28,664 nucleotides of DNA from a virus. Location of the stretch: the IMG/VR virus record IMGVR_UViG_3300030104_001409, positions 1 to 28,664 of that record. One strand, written 5' to 3'. Numbering within the stretch: the first letter of the stretch is position 1; every line of letters begins with the position of its first letter. The translations under genes and the position numbers were made by a program. This document shows, in pieces, positions 1 through 6,414 of this stretch. The notes below the pieces were generated by a model that was not told the origin of the DNA, ran no database searches, and saw nothing but the letters and a program-made list of their open reading frames with translations.

Positions 1-146
1 TCCATATTGAAACTCATAATTTGAGCGTTATTAATTAAGTCTTGTGCTTCCCTTTTAATCTTTTTATCCATTTTTATCCCATATATCCACAATGCTATAA
101 ATACACAGTTAATCGCTATTGACATCCCTAAGATAAATGCTACCAT
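1..146 (-). CDS. Small single-TM protein between terL and portal (cut by window edge)
   Basis: The ATG at 146 overlaps the terminase end (the stop is at 140-142). The frame stays open to position 1, where the window cuts it. The complete version is at 27928-28095. The first 23 or so residues (MVAFILGMSIAINC..., then ALWIYG) form one hydrophobic membrane segment, followed by a charged tail. Where the two copies overlap, the single base difference at position 78 is synonymous (GGG versus GGA, glycine), which supports real coding. Function unknown. Confidence 0.7.
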   Translation of the reverse strand, partial: MVAFILGMSIAINCVFIALWIYGIKMDKKIKREAQDLINNAQIMSFNM

Positions 147-715
147 CTTACGCTTTCCATAATCTTTTTAGTCGCCGGGAATAAACGATTAATACCATAC
201 CCTATTGCATCTGATGCGTGTGACTGCGTACTGTCTCGTTTGTCAATATCGTTTCCGTGCCATACGTTTCTTTCAAAGTCCATAATAAGATTTGGGCAGT
301 TCTCACAAGAGAAGTTGCCATCACGTATCAACTTGTTTACTGAATTAACACGCTCACGTACAGGCGGATTGCCTTTAGGTGCTGATATACTATATCCCGG
401 ATTACTTCTAATTATTTGGTGGTCACTTGATACTGCTGATGAACGTCTTGCACTACCACTAGCATCCGGAAAGCATTTGGCTTCTGGGTATCTCTTTACT
501 AATTCTTCAACCATATCGTATGTTGTTGCGTTCTTTAATCTCACCTCGTCAAATACGTGTATCCAATTAGGTCCTATATAAAAGACTTCTGTACTCATAG
601 CATCAACATTAAAGTCAAAAGCCAGACCAATCGGCAACCCTTCGTTCTTTAGATCGGGACGTTCAACAACGTGCTTATCTCTATCAAAGTCTTTATATAC
701 TCTCCCTTGCGTTAG
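1..715. repeat. Terminal direct repeat, left copy (diverged)
   Basis: This stretch matches 27950-28664 at a constant offset of 27949 with no insertion or deletion. By hand alignment about 59 of 715 bases differ. Positions 1-77 and 626-715 are identical, and the differences are concentrated between 78 and 625. Both copies keep the large terminase frame open. The arrangement fits the two ends of one circular or permuted genome taken from two strains. A genuine second terminase copy is possible but less likely. Confidence 0.9.
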
Positions 716-1357
716 ATTAACAAACTTGCCGTGTACATACGCATCAATCTGTTCTTCTGAATATGCTTGTAATAAACTTTCTTTATAATCTTCTGGTAAA
801 TGTGGATTGTCTAGCGTTGATGCTTGTATTGTACCTAAGTCAAGCTTTGGATCATTAGCCAATGTAAAACCCCAATTCAACTGCTCTGGTGTCCCTGTTA
901 GGAATATCTGTGACTTCTTAGCCTCTGGGTGTCTTACACGTGCTATCATTTGTTCAAAGACCTCACGCTTTTGTATAAACGGCTCGTCAATAACCGCCCA
1001 ACCAATGTTCGGACCACGTAATGAATCCGGTTTGTCGCCAGAGCCAAGCCATATTGTACCGCCCCAATTATGAAAAGTAAACTCTGACCTCTGTTGATTA
1101 TATGTGTAATCGATTTCAGCACGTTCGCATAACTCTTTTAGTGTCACTATAATCGTCTTGGTCGCCAACTGATGTGAAGGTGATATGTACATTCCCGGTA
1201 CAGGACTGTTCAAATAGCTCATATAAAGAGATTTCAATGCTCCGATATAAGTCTTTCCACTTCCATATCCGCCAATCAATAGGACAATTCGGTTTTGCAT
1301 ATCCCAAAATTGCCGCTGATGCTTGAGCATATTGTCTTTCTTTATTGTGAAATTCAC
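140..1357 (-). CDS. terL: Terminase large subunit (TerL), complete copy
   Basis: This 405-residue ATPase-nuclease pumps DNA into the prohead and cuts it. The ATPase half has Walker A GGYGSGKT at 29-36, Walker B AVIDEP at 121-126 and the coupling motif LTGTPE at 153-158. The nuclease half has acidic residues in DFN (D248), FPDAS (D298) and SHASDAIGY (D383), as expected of an RNase H-like terminase nuclease. Translation starts at GTG 1357, sharing GTGA with the stop of the small-subunit candidate. A diverged second copy of the C-terminal half lies at the other window end; there the first acidic motif reads GIGMDFN instead of GLAFDFN. Confidence 0.97.
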   Translation of the reverse strand: MNFTIKKDNMLKHQRQFWDMQNRIVLLIGGYGSGKTYIGALKSLYMSYLNSPVPGMYISPSHQLATKTIIVTLKELCERAEIDYTYNQQRSEFTFHNWGGTIWLGSGDKPDSLRGPNIGWAVIDEPFIQKREVFEQMIARVRHPEAKKSQIFLTGTPEQLNWGFTLANDPKLDLGTIQASTLDNPHLPEDYKESLLQAYSEEQIDAYVHGKFVNLTQGRVYKDFDRDKHVVERPDLKNEGLPIGLAFDFNVDAMSTEVFYIGPNWIHVFDEVRLKNATTYDMVEELVKRYPEAKCFPDASGSARRSSAVSSDHQIIRSNPGYSISAPKGNPPVRERVNSVNKLIRDGNFSCENCPNLIMDFERNVWHGNDIDKRDSTQSHASDAIGYGINRLFPATKKIMESVRW

Positions 1358-1668
1358 TCAATTACGATTTTATCTTTTCTAATACGTTGCTCCACATATT
1401 CTCTGGGTTTCCCCTCTACCCTGTTCATATACATCTCGGCAGCCTTTAGTGATCCATTCTCTGCCATACTTAATACTTTGTTCAATATCTTTTCTTTACG
1501 TGTCTTGCCTTTACTATCCTTTGCTTTCGCAAGTTCTTTAAAAAGGTCTGACATTGAGCCGTTACGTCCGTTTGGATTAGCGTTATTTCCTTCTTTAAAC
1601 CTATTGCCAACCTTATTTCCTTTGGCAAATTGACCGTTTGACCGTTGATTTACCGTTGTTTCAGCCAT
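1354..1668 (-). CDS. terS: Probable terminase small subunit (DUF5681-like N-terminus)
   Basis: A 104-residue basic protein directly upstream of terL, overlapping it by four bases. The N-terminus has the pattern NGQFAKGNKVGNRF followed by NPNGR, which resembles the DUF5681 module seen in many phage proteins next to the large terminase. The rest is predicted helical and lysine-rich. I chose ATG 1668 (MAETTV) over the upstream TTG; it overlaps the previous gene by eight bases. The small-subunit call rests mainly on position and size, since no DNA-binding motif is unmistakable. Confidence 0.7.
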   Translation of the reverse strand: MAETTVNQRSNGQFAKGNKVGNRFKEGNNANPNGRNGSMSDLFKELAKAKDSKGKTRKEKILNKVLSMAENGSLKAAEMYMNRVEGKPREYVEQRIRKDKIVIE

Positions 1669-1861
1669 CGTTATCAACTAAAGCCATTACTGAAGGCTTA
1701 TCTATCTTATCCATTAAATCTTTTACTTTGTGCGAATCAATCTCGTACACATCAAACTCTAATCGCCACGTGTGAGTCATCTTTAAATTCTTTATACCTA
1801 CCAACTCTACATTCAATGCAATATCTTTTGACTTAGTAACATCGCCTTCCCACTTAGCCAT
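1661..1861 (-). CDS. Conserved-looking hypothetical protein, 66 aa
   Basis: An intact 66-codon frame that starts at an ATG overlapping the previous stop (TAATG at 1861-1863) and ends inside the terS candidate start. The protein is mixed alpha/beta in appearance, with alternating hydrophobics (IALNVELVGI, WRLEFDVYEI) that suggest beta strands, and an acidic C-terminus. I recognise no family. Tight coupling to the terminase genes suggests co-expression with packaging. Confidence 0.75.
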   Translation of the reverse strand: MAKWEGDVTKSKDIALNVELVGIKNLKMTHTWRLEFDVYEIDSHKVKDLMDKIDKPSVMALVDNDG

Positions 1862-2040
1862 TACTTGCCAACAAGCCTTTGTGCTATTGAATGACTTTGT
1901 GCAAACGTCTTACCTCTACGCATTTCAGTCGCCATCTTTGATAAGTGTCTTTTAGTATGATGCACTTTATGTGTCTGCATCTGTGATTTCTGTGTACGAC
2001 TTAAACCTTTAAGATTTATGCCTTTTAAATTAGTAGCCAT
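1861..2040 (-). CDS. Small basic protein, 59 aa
   Basis: A highly basic, His/Lys/Arg-rich protein (SKMATEMRRGKTFAQSHSIA near the C-terminus). Small proteins of this pattern (HTKRHLxxM, then M-R-x-G-K-T-F-x-x-S/A-H) recur near terminase genes of marine phages, from memory. I placed the start at ATG 2040 (MATNLKG) rather than the upstream frame extension, because 2030-2131 is occupied by another convincing small gene. It probably binds nucleic acid, but this is inference from composition only. Confidence 0.7.
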   Translation of the reverse strand: MATNLKGINLKGLSRTQKSQMQTHKVHHTKRHLSKMATEMRRGKTFAQSHSIAQRLVGK

Positions 2041-2131
2041 AAGATGCTTTCTTTCTACGTTTACGTTTACCACCGGACTTCTTTGCCGGTCTGCCTACTT
2101 TTCTTCCGTATGATCCTTTACCTTTTGGCAC
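2030..2131 (-). CDS. Small Lys/Arg/Gly-rich protein, 33 aa, GTG start
   Basis: The frame opens at GTG 2131 inside the end of the 107-aa gene and closes with TAA at 2030-2032, overlapping the next gene's ATG at 2040. An AGAGGA ribosome-binding site lies about seven bases upstream. The peptide begins MPKGKGSYGRKVGRP and is otherwise lysine and arginine rich; peptides of the form MPKGKGTYG...GRP occur in many marine phage genomes, from memory. Probably a nucleic-acid-associated peptide. Its shortness means length filters miss it. Confidence 0.7.
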   Translation of the reverse strand: MPKGKGSYGRKVGRPAKKSGGKRKRRKKASYGY

Positions 2132-2441
2132 TTCGTTCCTCTCTTTCAATAACAGAGTTTGCCCAAGTTCTTCCCGCATTGCCACCCCATAGTCCCCAAG
2201 CTACTGATGCCTTCCCCTTTACATCATTTCTCCTATTACGTCTTTCTGCCGGTGTGTCGTGTCTAGCAAAAAAACTTCTCATTCTTCTAATTGTATCTAA
2301 ACTAATGTTTTTTCCGCCCGATAAATCTCTTGCCCTAGCTACTCCAACCAATGTTCCACCCCTATTTGAAGGTGACACGCTTCTTCTTCTCTCTAAAGCA
2401 ACACGAGCAGCGTTCTGTACTGCTTTTGGTGGTATCGGCAC
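2118..2441 (-). CDS. Conserved phage protein of unknown function, 107 aa
   Basis: The sequence contains VGVARARDLSGG, then a helix TIRRMRSFFARHD, and ends with AWGLWGGNAGRTWANSVI. This order (ARARDL, RRMxSFFxRH, WxLWGGxxGxxWA) is a familiar small-protein pattern in cyanophage-like and other marine phages, usually near packaging genes, but I know no established function. It starts at GTG 2441, sharing TAGTG with the FmdB-like stop. The protein is arginine rich and probably binds DNA or another packaging component. Confidence 0.8.
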   Translation of the reverse strand: MPIPPKAVQNAARVALERRRSVSPSNRGGTLVGVARARDLSGGKNISLDTIRRMRSFFARHDTPAERRNRRNDVKGKASVAWGLWGGNAGRTWANSVIEREERSAKR

Positions 2442-2635
2442 TATTTAGGTCCACGTTTATTGTAGTCTGTGTCGTGGAATCCCGATCCCTTCAGTATAAA
2501 TGATATTGGTGATATGACTTTGCGTGTTCTGCAAGAGTCACATTTAGGACATTGTTCGGACGAATTGTCGTCCATTGTGCGAATAGTCTCCCAAACCCAC
2601 AAACAATTGTTGCATTTGTAGTCGTATCGTATCAT
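2441..2635 (-). CDS. FmdB-like zinc ribbon protein
   Basis: A 64-residue protein with two cysteine pairs, C8/C11 (CNNC) and C29/C32 (CPKC), followed by the SFILKGSGFHDTDY tail. This tail and the spacing are characteristic of the FmdB zinc-ribbon family of small putative regulatory proteins. Phages often carry such ribbons, but their role is not established. The ATG at 2635 overlaps the stop of a short upstream frame (ATGA). Confidence 0.85.
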   Translation of the reverse strand: MIRYDYKCNNCLWVWETIRTMDDNSSEQCPKCDSCRTRKVISPISFILKGSGFHDTDYNKRGPK

Positions 2636-2751
2636 CTTACCGGTAAGAGTACGTTTGTTTTCCTGTCTGCCGCATATACTACCATCTGATTACCAGAAAC
2701 ACGGGTAGGGCAACAAATACCCTCTTACTTATATGGTAAAAGGTGAACTTT
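2636..2751 (-). other. Short intergenic interval with a possible 17-codon frame
   Basis: No confident gene lies here. A frame starting at the ATG near 2685 reads MVVYAADRKTNVLLPVR and ends with TGA overlapping the FmdB-like ATG, a junction type common in this genome. The frame is open further upstream (including CCPTRVSGNQ) but I find no convincing start or ribosome-binding site. A weak GGGTA/TACCC inverted repeat is present without a U-tract. I would not call a terminator or promoter. Confidence 0.35.
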
Positions 2752-3054
2752 TTAGATTTGTGATTCCGCTAAAGCCTTGTCACCCTTGACTTTACAGCGT
2801 TTCCAAGCTTTCTTTAAAGTCGATTGAGACTTTTTTGTTATATTAGATATTTCTTTAAAGCTATCTTTTCTAATTTGGTGATGAAAATACACTAATCGCT
2901 CTAAATCGGTCATAAAATAACCAAGTGTAAATCCTAGATTAAGAAACTTTAGATTGTTTATAGCTTTATCTGCAAGTTCATTTACATCTGTAATGCGTTG
3001 TTCTTGTTCATAATGTCCGCACATTGGACAAGGTTCGTGGCTTGGTTCGTTCAT
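2752..3054 (-). CDS. Zinc-knuckle plus helix-turn-helix protein, possible regulator
   Basis: This 100-residue protein begins with a CPMCGH motif (C9, C12) and ends with a helix-turn-helix-like segment at about 63-88 (KEISNITKKSQSTLKKAWKR), preceded by LERLVYFHHQI. The C-terminal part resembles region 4 of sigma-like or RinA/late-regulator small proteins in overall layout. It sits just before the packaging genes, so a role in switching on late transcription is plausible but inferred. The ATG at 3054 overlaps the stop of the preceding membrane peptide. Confidence 0.7.
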   Translation of the reverse strand: MNEPSHEPCPMCGHYEQEQRITDVNELADKAINNLKFLNLGFTLGYFMTDLERLVYFHHQIRKDSFKEISNITKKSQSTLKKAWKRCKVKGDKALAESQI

Positions 3055-3179
3055 TTAAAATATCTTTGGTATATTTCAACAACAAAAGAACATAAAACAA
3101 CTAGACTAAATACTAATAAGGCTAAACCCACACCTAAACAAAATATTGATCCGGCTATTTTTACTATTACATCAATCAA
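3051..3179 (-). CDS. Small membrane protein, 42 aa, TTG start
   Basis: Too short for usual gene calls. The frame starts at TTG 3179, sharing TTGA with the SSB-like stop, and its TGA at 3051-3053 overlaps the next gene's ATG (ATGA). The protein is almost entirely one hydrophobic segment, with core residues FCLGVGLALLVFSLVVLC, followed by EIYQRYFK. Coupled junctions at both ends and the clean membrane helix are strong evidence for a real gene. Function unknown; it is probably inserted in the inner membrane early in infection. Confidence 0.7.
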   Translation of the reverse strand: MIDVIVKIAGSIFCLGVGLALLVFSLVVLCSFVVEIYQRYFK

Positions 3180-3457
3180 AATGGTAAGTCGTCCGCTTCT
3201 TCAGAACCATATCTTGATTCGTGTTGATCTGTTGCCTTTGGCTTATAAGTATCTTCAACTATGTAGTGAGTAACACCTTTGTCTGAAGGTTCTTTTCTTT
3301 TTTTAATGATAATATTAGCTGAACCATTGTTTTCAATAGATTCTAGCTGTTCAAAAAACTCATCAACTTTTATCCATACCTTTAATTCTGTACCACCATT
3401 ATCAAAAGTATGTTCTTTTATTACTGCACCATTAAGATAGTTCTTTTTTCCTTGCAT
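3176..3457 (-). CDS. ssb: Single-stranded DNA-binding protein-like
   Basis: A 93-residue protein ending in EEADDLPF, the acidic Asp-Asp-x-Pro-Phe tip by which SSB proteins recruit replication and repair partners. The body has strand-rich segments (TELKVWIKVDEF, ANIIIKKRK, THYIVEDTY) compatible with a small OB fold, though it is not clearly a canonical bacterial SSB. I chose ATG 3457 (MQGKKNY) because GGGAGAAG lies just upstream; the longer TTG extension overlaps another small gene. It fits with the Sak3-type annealing protein and exonuclease encoded upstream. Confidence 0.75.
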   Translation of the reverse strand: MQGKKNYLNGAVIKEHTFDNGGTELKVWIKVDEFFEQLESIENNGSANIIIKKRKEPSDKGVTHYIVEDTYKPKATDQHESRYGSEEADDLPF

Positions 3458-3554
3458 CTTTCTTCTCCCTTCGTTTTTTTGCTTTATATTCGGCAATAGC
3501 TTTACGCTTCTTAGCCTTCAATTGTTTTTTACGTTTTGCATCTTTATTAGGCAT
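3432..3554 (-). CDS. Very basic small protein, 40 aa
   Basis: The ATG at 3554 is preceded by AAGGAA at good spacing. The frame runs 40 codons to TAA at 3432-3434 and overlaps the SSB-like gene's first 26 bases in another frame. Composition is extreme: lysine, arginine and alanine dominate (KRKKQLKAKKRKAIAEYKAK). It could bind nucleic acid or ribosomes, or simply couple translation into the SSB gene, since the SSB ribosome-binding site lies inside it. Too short for ordinary gene calling. Confidence 0.6.
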   Translation of the reverse strand: MPNKDAKRKKQLKAKKRKAIAEYKAKKRREKKDARKKELS

Positions 3555-3577
3555 AAAATTCCTTATTATTTATACAA

Positions 3578-3844
3578 TTAATTTCTTATCCAAATAAAGT
3601 CTTGCATCGCACCTTTTAATATATCATTACACATATCTGATACTTTTTTCAAATCAGAATAGTGTAAATCATAAATATTGTTTTCTGCATCTTTTACATC
3701 GTAGAGCCATTCATACATATTATTAAACATTTCATCCTCGTATATTTGTATCGCTTCAATTGCTAAAAAATAAGTTGCTTGTTCTATCAAATCATCATTT
3801 GAATCTTCTAGCTCTACCATTTCATCTATAAAATTAGTATCCAC
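3578..3844 (-). CDS. Acidic hypothetical protein, 88 aa
   Basis: A strongly acidic protein (MVELEDSNDDLIEQATY, DEMFNNMYEWLYDVKDAE) with helical character. It starts at GTG 3844, close after the upstream small gene, without a clear ribosome-binding site, so reinitiation is possible. I recognise no domain. Small acidic early proteins in phages are often DNA mimics or host inhibitors, but nothing here proves that. Confidence 0.7.
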   Translation of the reverse strand: MDTNFIDEMVELEDSNDDLIEQATYFLAIEAIQIYEDEMFNNMYEWLYDVKDAENNIYDLHYSDLKKVSDMCNDILKGAMQDFIWIRN

Positions 3845-3871
3845 TATATATTTTTACGTAAACTCATTAAA

Positions 3872-3991
3872 TTATTTGAGGGCATTGGTTTGCCAACCTT
3901 CACCTAATAAACATAACCTATAACCACACACATCTTGTCGCTTTATTGTTTCAGTTACAAGGTTAATTGTTTGTTTCAGTTTTGCCCTCAT
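3872..3991 (-). CDS. Small hypothetical protein, 39 aa
   Basis: The frame starts at ATG 3991 inside the end of the preceding zinc-type gene and ends with TAA at 3872-3874. The sequence begins MRAKLKQTINLVTETIKR and continues with CGYRLCLLGEGWQTN, an amphipathic helix followed by a two-cysteine segment. The GGA upstream is very close to the ATG, so initiation probably depends on coupling. Without it the 3845-3962 interval would be empty, which is unusual for this genome. Function unknown. Confidence 0.55.
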   Translation of the reverse strand: MRAKLKQTINLVTETIKRQDVCGYRLCLLGEGWQTNALK

Positions 3992-4163
3992 TTCCTTTAT
4001 ATATCTTTTTTAAAAGTTTATTAACACTATCAACGTGCTTATTACAAGAATAAGCCAACGTAATTGTCTCGCCATCTTTATAATCTGTAAACTCATACAC
4101 ACCCTTACTCAAACACGAGCCTTGTTTACATATATTTGGTAATACTTTATTAACTTGTATCAT
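3963..4163 (-). CDS. Small putative zinc-binding protein, 66 aa
   Basis: Cysteine pairs CKQGSC near residues 12-17 and C39/H42 (SCNKH) suggest one zinc site. The rest is lysine rich. The ATG overlaps the exonuclease stop (ATGA at 4160-4163), so the two are probably translated together. It may assist the exonuclease or bind nucleic acid. I recognise no named family. Confidence 0.7.
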   Translation of the reverse strand: MIQVNKVLPNICKQGSCLSKGVYEFTDYKDGETITLAYSCNKHVDSVNKLLKKIYKGNEGKTETNN

Positions 4164-5095
4164 TTTGGTACACTTCTCAAGTTAGTTTGCACATAATTAG
4201 AATTTTTTTTGTGTCTAATATAAGGTGTTTTGCAACCTTGACATCTATACACAGGAAACTTGTTTGCTGATGTAAAATAGCTTGTATCTGTTTCATCTAA
4301 GAACTCACAACCACAATTAGGACAAACATCTTGATCCATTAATACACCTAAGTTCGGGTGATTCTTTATGTATGGTCTAAGTTTTAAGTAAACTTCTTCC
4401 AATCCGATTACATCGTGACGGTTATATTCTTCCATTTCGTCTAATCTTTTTTGATTTCCGTGAATACAATCTACCCATAATTGAAACTCTGTTGAAAGTT
4501 TTTGCTCTAACTTAAAGTGTTTTGTCAAGTAGTCTTGTTTATATGAAACAAAAGCAAATTCTCTACGTGCTACTTTTAATGTATCTATGGTCCTAAATGG
4601 TGAAGGTGGTTTAATATTGTTATCAATAAAACGTGCATTTAACTTTCTTAGATCGAACCTATCGCCATTATGTCCTATAACAATATCTGCTTCGTCTAAT
4701 AGTTTCCATATTGATTCCAATACACGCTTATCGTCACGTGTTTTTGTTTCTTCTGGTGTAACTATATCAGATACAACATTCTCGTCATACAACCACTTTG
4801 CCGCCCACGATAATACATACCAAGACTTTTCTTCGCCGTCACTATCTTTAATAATATTAGTATGTGGAATAAACTGCTTATATAATCCCCAGACATATAC
4901 TTCCATTGGTGCAGTCTCTATATCAAACAATAAAATTTTAGGTAAATCAACTTTTGGTGAATCTCTTGGAACTTGAAATTGCTTACGACAACCAATACAT
5001 TTATATCTTTGTACATTGCATTCATAACCTTTAGAATAAACAACACCTTTTTTCTGAATATGTGTTGAATTACATTTCGGACATATCGCTCTCAT
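4160..5095 (-). CDS. DEDDy 3'-5' exonuclease flanked by two zinc ribbons
   Basis: The 311-residue protein has three parts. An N-terminal ribbon with C5/C8 and C33/C36 resembles the transposase InsA-type zinc module. The middle (about 53-240) is an RNase H-fold exonuclease of the RNase_H_2/YprB or family-B proofreading type: DIE at 58-60, IGHNGDRFD at 140-148 and YNRHD at 224-228, giving the D-E-D-D set with tyrosine, hence DEDDy. The C-terminus has a second ribbon, C258/C261 and C285/C288. A perfect AAAGGAG site precedes ATG 5095. No polymerase is present, so it likely acts in recombination or DNA degradation. Confidence 0.85.
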   Translation of the reverse strand: MRAICPKCNSTHIQKKGVVYSKGYECNVQRYKCIGCRKQFQVPRDSPKVDLPKILLFDIETAPMEVYVWGLYKQFIPHTNIIKDSDGEEKSWYVLSWAAKWLYDENVVSDIVTPEETKTRDDKRVLESIWKLLDEADIVIGHNGDRFDLRKLNARFIDNNIKPPSPFRTIDTLKVARREFAFVSYKQDYLTKHFKLEQKLSTEFQLWVDCIHGNQKRLDEMEEYNRHDVIGLEEVYLKLRPYIKNHPNLGVLMDQDVCPNCGCEFLDETDTSYFTSANKFPVYRCQGCKTPYIRHKKNSNYVQTNLRSVPK

Positions 5096-5116
5096 AGTTT
5101 CTCCTTTGGTATGTGG

Positions 5117-5425
5117 TTACCATAATTTCTCTTGATTCATTTGCCCTCTATATTCCCACGTATGAACTTGCTTCCCATAATTACCCTGTTTCATATACTT
5201 AGTTTTTCGTAAATATCCTTCTCTTGTAAGATTAGACATTGCACGTCTGACAGATGTTAATGGCTTGGTTACCATCTGACAGTAAGTTTGTATTTCTTCT
5301 GGGGAATATTGCTTGTTTTTATTCTTTTCAAAAAAGCCAAGAATCCGATCTTCTTGTGTATTAGCTTTTCGATTAGCTTCTTTAAGGTCAAAACCTTTTA
5401 ATTTATTTGTGTTATAATAACTCAC
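5117..5425 (-). CDS. Winged-helix protein, probable regulator
   Basis: A 102-residue protein with a recognisable winged-helix layout: EDRILGFFEKNKNKQYSPEE, then PLTSVRRAMSNLTREGYL (recognition helix) and a basic wing KTKYMKQGNYGKQ. Phage proteins with this TSVRRAxxxLxxxGxL pattern are common next to NinG-like genes. It starts at GTG 5425, 14 bases inside the NinG-like gene. It likely binds DNA and may regulate early or late transcription. Confidence 0.8.
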   Translation of the reverse strand: MSYYNTNKLKGFDLKEANRKANTQEDRILGFFEKNKNKQYSPEEIQTYCQMVTKPLTSVRRAMSNLTREGYLRKTKYMKQGNYGKQVHTWEYRGQMNQEKLW

Positions 5426-5777
5426 GTACTTCTTTCAACAATTCTTCCAGATCATAGTCTTTGTATTTTTGCACAGCCTTATGCCGCCTTCGTAATTCGT
5501 CAAATTTTTCTTGTCCGAACTTGTCAATGTACCATTTGAAGTAATCCCATTGGTCGTACCCGTGCTTAAAGTTGCAAGACCAACATTGGCAATGACAATT
5601 ACCATCATTCGATATGTCAAACCGGGTTGAATAGTTTTTCCGTGTGAAGATATGACCATTCGTGAGATTGTCGGAAGTTCCGCATTGTACACAGAACTTG
5701 TCTCGTTTTCTAATGTATATTGAAACGGCTTTATCAAGGTTCTTTACGAGGGTTTTTCGGCTTGGTTTTCTTGGCAT
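5412..5777 (-). CDS. NinG/Rap-like recombination protein (HNH-type zinc fold)
   Basis: A 121-residue protein with C29/C32 (CVQC), NGH at 40-42, then C65/C68 (CWSC) and H72, followed by YDQWDYFKWYIDKFG. This arrangement matches the lambda NinG (Rap) family, structure-specific nucleases that act on recombination intermediates and HNH-like in cysteine layout. ATG 5777 (MPRKPSRK) was preferred over the preceding TTG. It overlaps the methyltransferase by 44 bases. It belongs functionally with the annealing protein, exonuclease and SSB. Confidence 0.85.
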   Translation of the reverse strand: MPRKPSRKTLVKNLDKAVSIYIRKRDKFCVQCGTSDNLTNGHIFTRKNYSTRFDISNDGNCHCQCWSCNFKHGYDQWDYFKWYIDKFGQEKFDELRRRHKAVQKYKDYDLEELLKEVRELL

Positions 5778-6414
5778 CAATTATACTCCACAATATTTCT
5801 TTACACAATTCTTCTGGTACTTTGCTTTTTTCGTAATCATTCTTTAATCCCTGTGTGCCTGTTTGACTTCCTCTTGGTGCGGCTTCGTGACAACTATCAC
5901 CATTTTTACAAATTTGTTTTGGCAACCAATCAGCGTTTGTCCATATATCGGTTGGTTTCATTCTGTTGTCGCCATACTGACAATAGGTAACTGTTTTTAA
6001 ATCATAAGGATTAATTAAATTTAATTTTCTTAATTTACCTCTTGGGTTTTCAACAATATAATAAGCATTTTTATTTATATTTATTATAATATTAATTATA
6101 TCCATAGTTTTTTTTACTATTTCTACACCTAATTTTGCATTTTCTGTTTTTGGTGTATGGTCTTGATTCCAATGATGTCCAATTGATGCAACAGAAAAAT
6201 ACGTACAAGGTGGTGATGCCCAAATAATGTCTGGTAAACCACTTAGTTTATCATATGCTTTTGCTAAATCAAAATCAAATATATCGCAAACTTGATCTAT
6301 CTTATCAAAATGCTTGTGGTCACTTGTGTAAGTTTTTAACCCATATTTTTCTGCTACTTTACTAAAGCTTCGTGAACCCGCAAATAATTCTAAAACTTTT
6401 ATTTTATTATTCAT
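5734..6414 (-). CDS. DNA cytosine-5 methyltransferase, Dcm-like
   Basis: The 226-residue protein has the AdoMet motif LELFAGSRSFS (8-18), the catalytic motif SPPCTYFS with nucleophile C70, and VENPRGKLR (121-129) standing in for the ENV motif. These match the cytosine-5 DNA methyltransferase family in a short phage-type form with a reduced target-recognition part; the target cannot be read from sequence. No restriction partner is nearby, so protection from host restriction is the likely role. Start ATG 6414 overlaps the initiator stop (TGATG). Confidence 0.85.
   Translation of the reverse strand: MNNKIKVLELFAGSRSFSKVAEKYGLKTYTSDHKHFDKIDQVCDIFDFDLAKAYDKLSGLPDIIWASPPCTYFSVASIGHHWNQDHTPKTENAKLGVEIVKKTMDIINIIININKNAYYIVENPRGKLRKLNLINPYDLKTVTYCQYGDNRMKPTDIWTNADWLPKQICKNGDSCHEAAPRGSQTGTQGLKNDYEKSKVPEELCKEILWSIIDAKKTKPKNPRKEP

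Noticed and set aside
1-715. Terminal repeats as integrase-type attachment sites or an insertion element
   Set aside because: The repeats are coding (terminase and membrane peptide), have no inverted ends or target duplications, and no integrase or transposase gene is present. The transposase-like zinc ribbon at 4160-5095 belongs to an exonuclease.
2660-2720. Weak GGGTA/TACCC inverted repeat before the FmdB-like gene
   Set aside because: Five-base arms and no U-tract; not enough for a terminator or operator call.
5435-5737. A 100-codon minus-strand frame overlapping the NinG-like gene
   Set aside because: It lies wholly inside a gene with recognised zinc motifs and has shadow-like composition.
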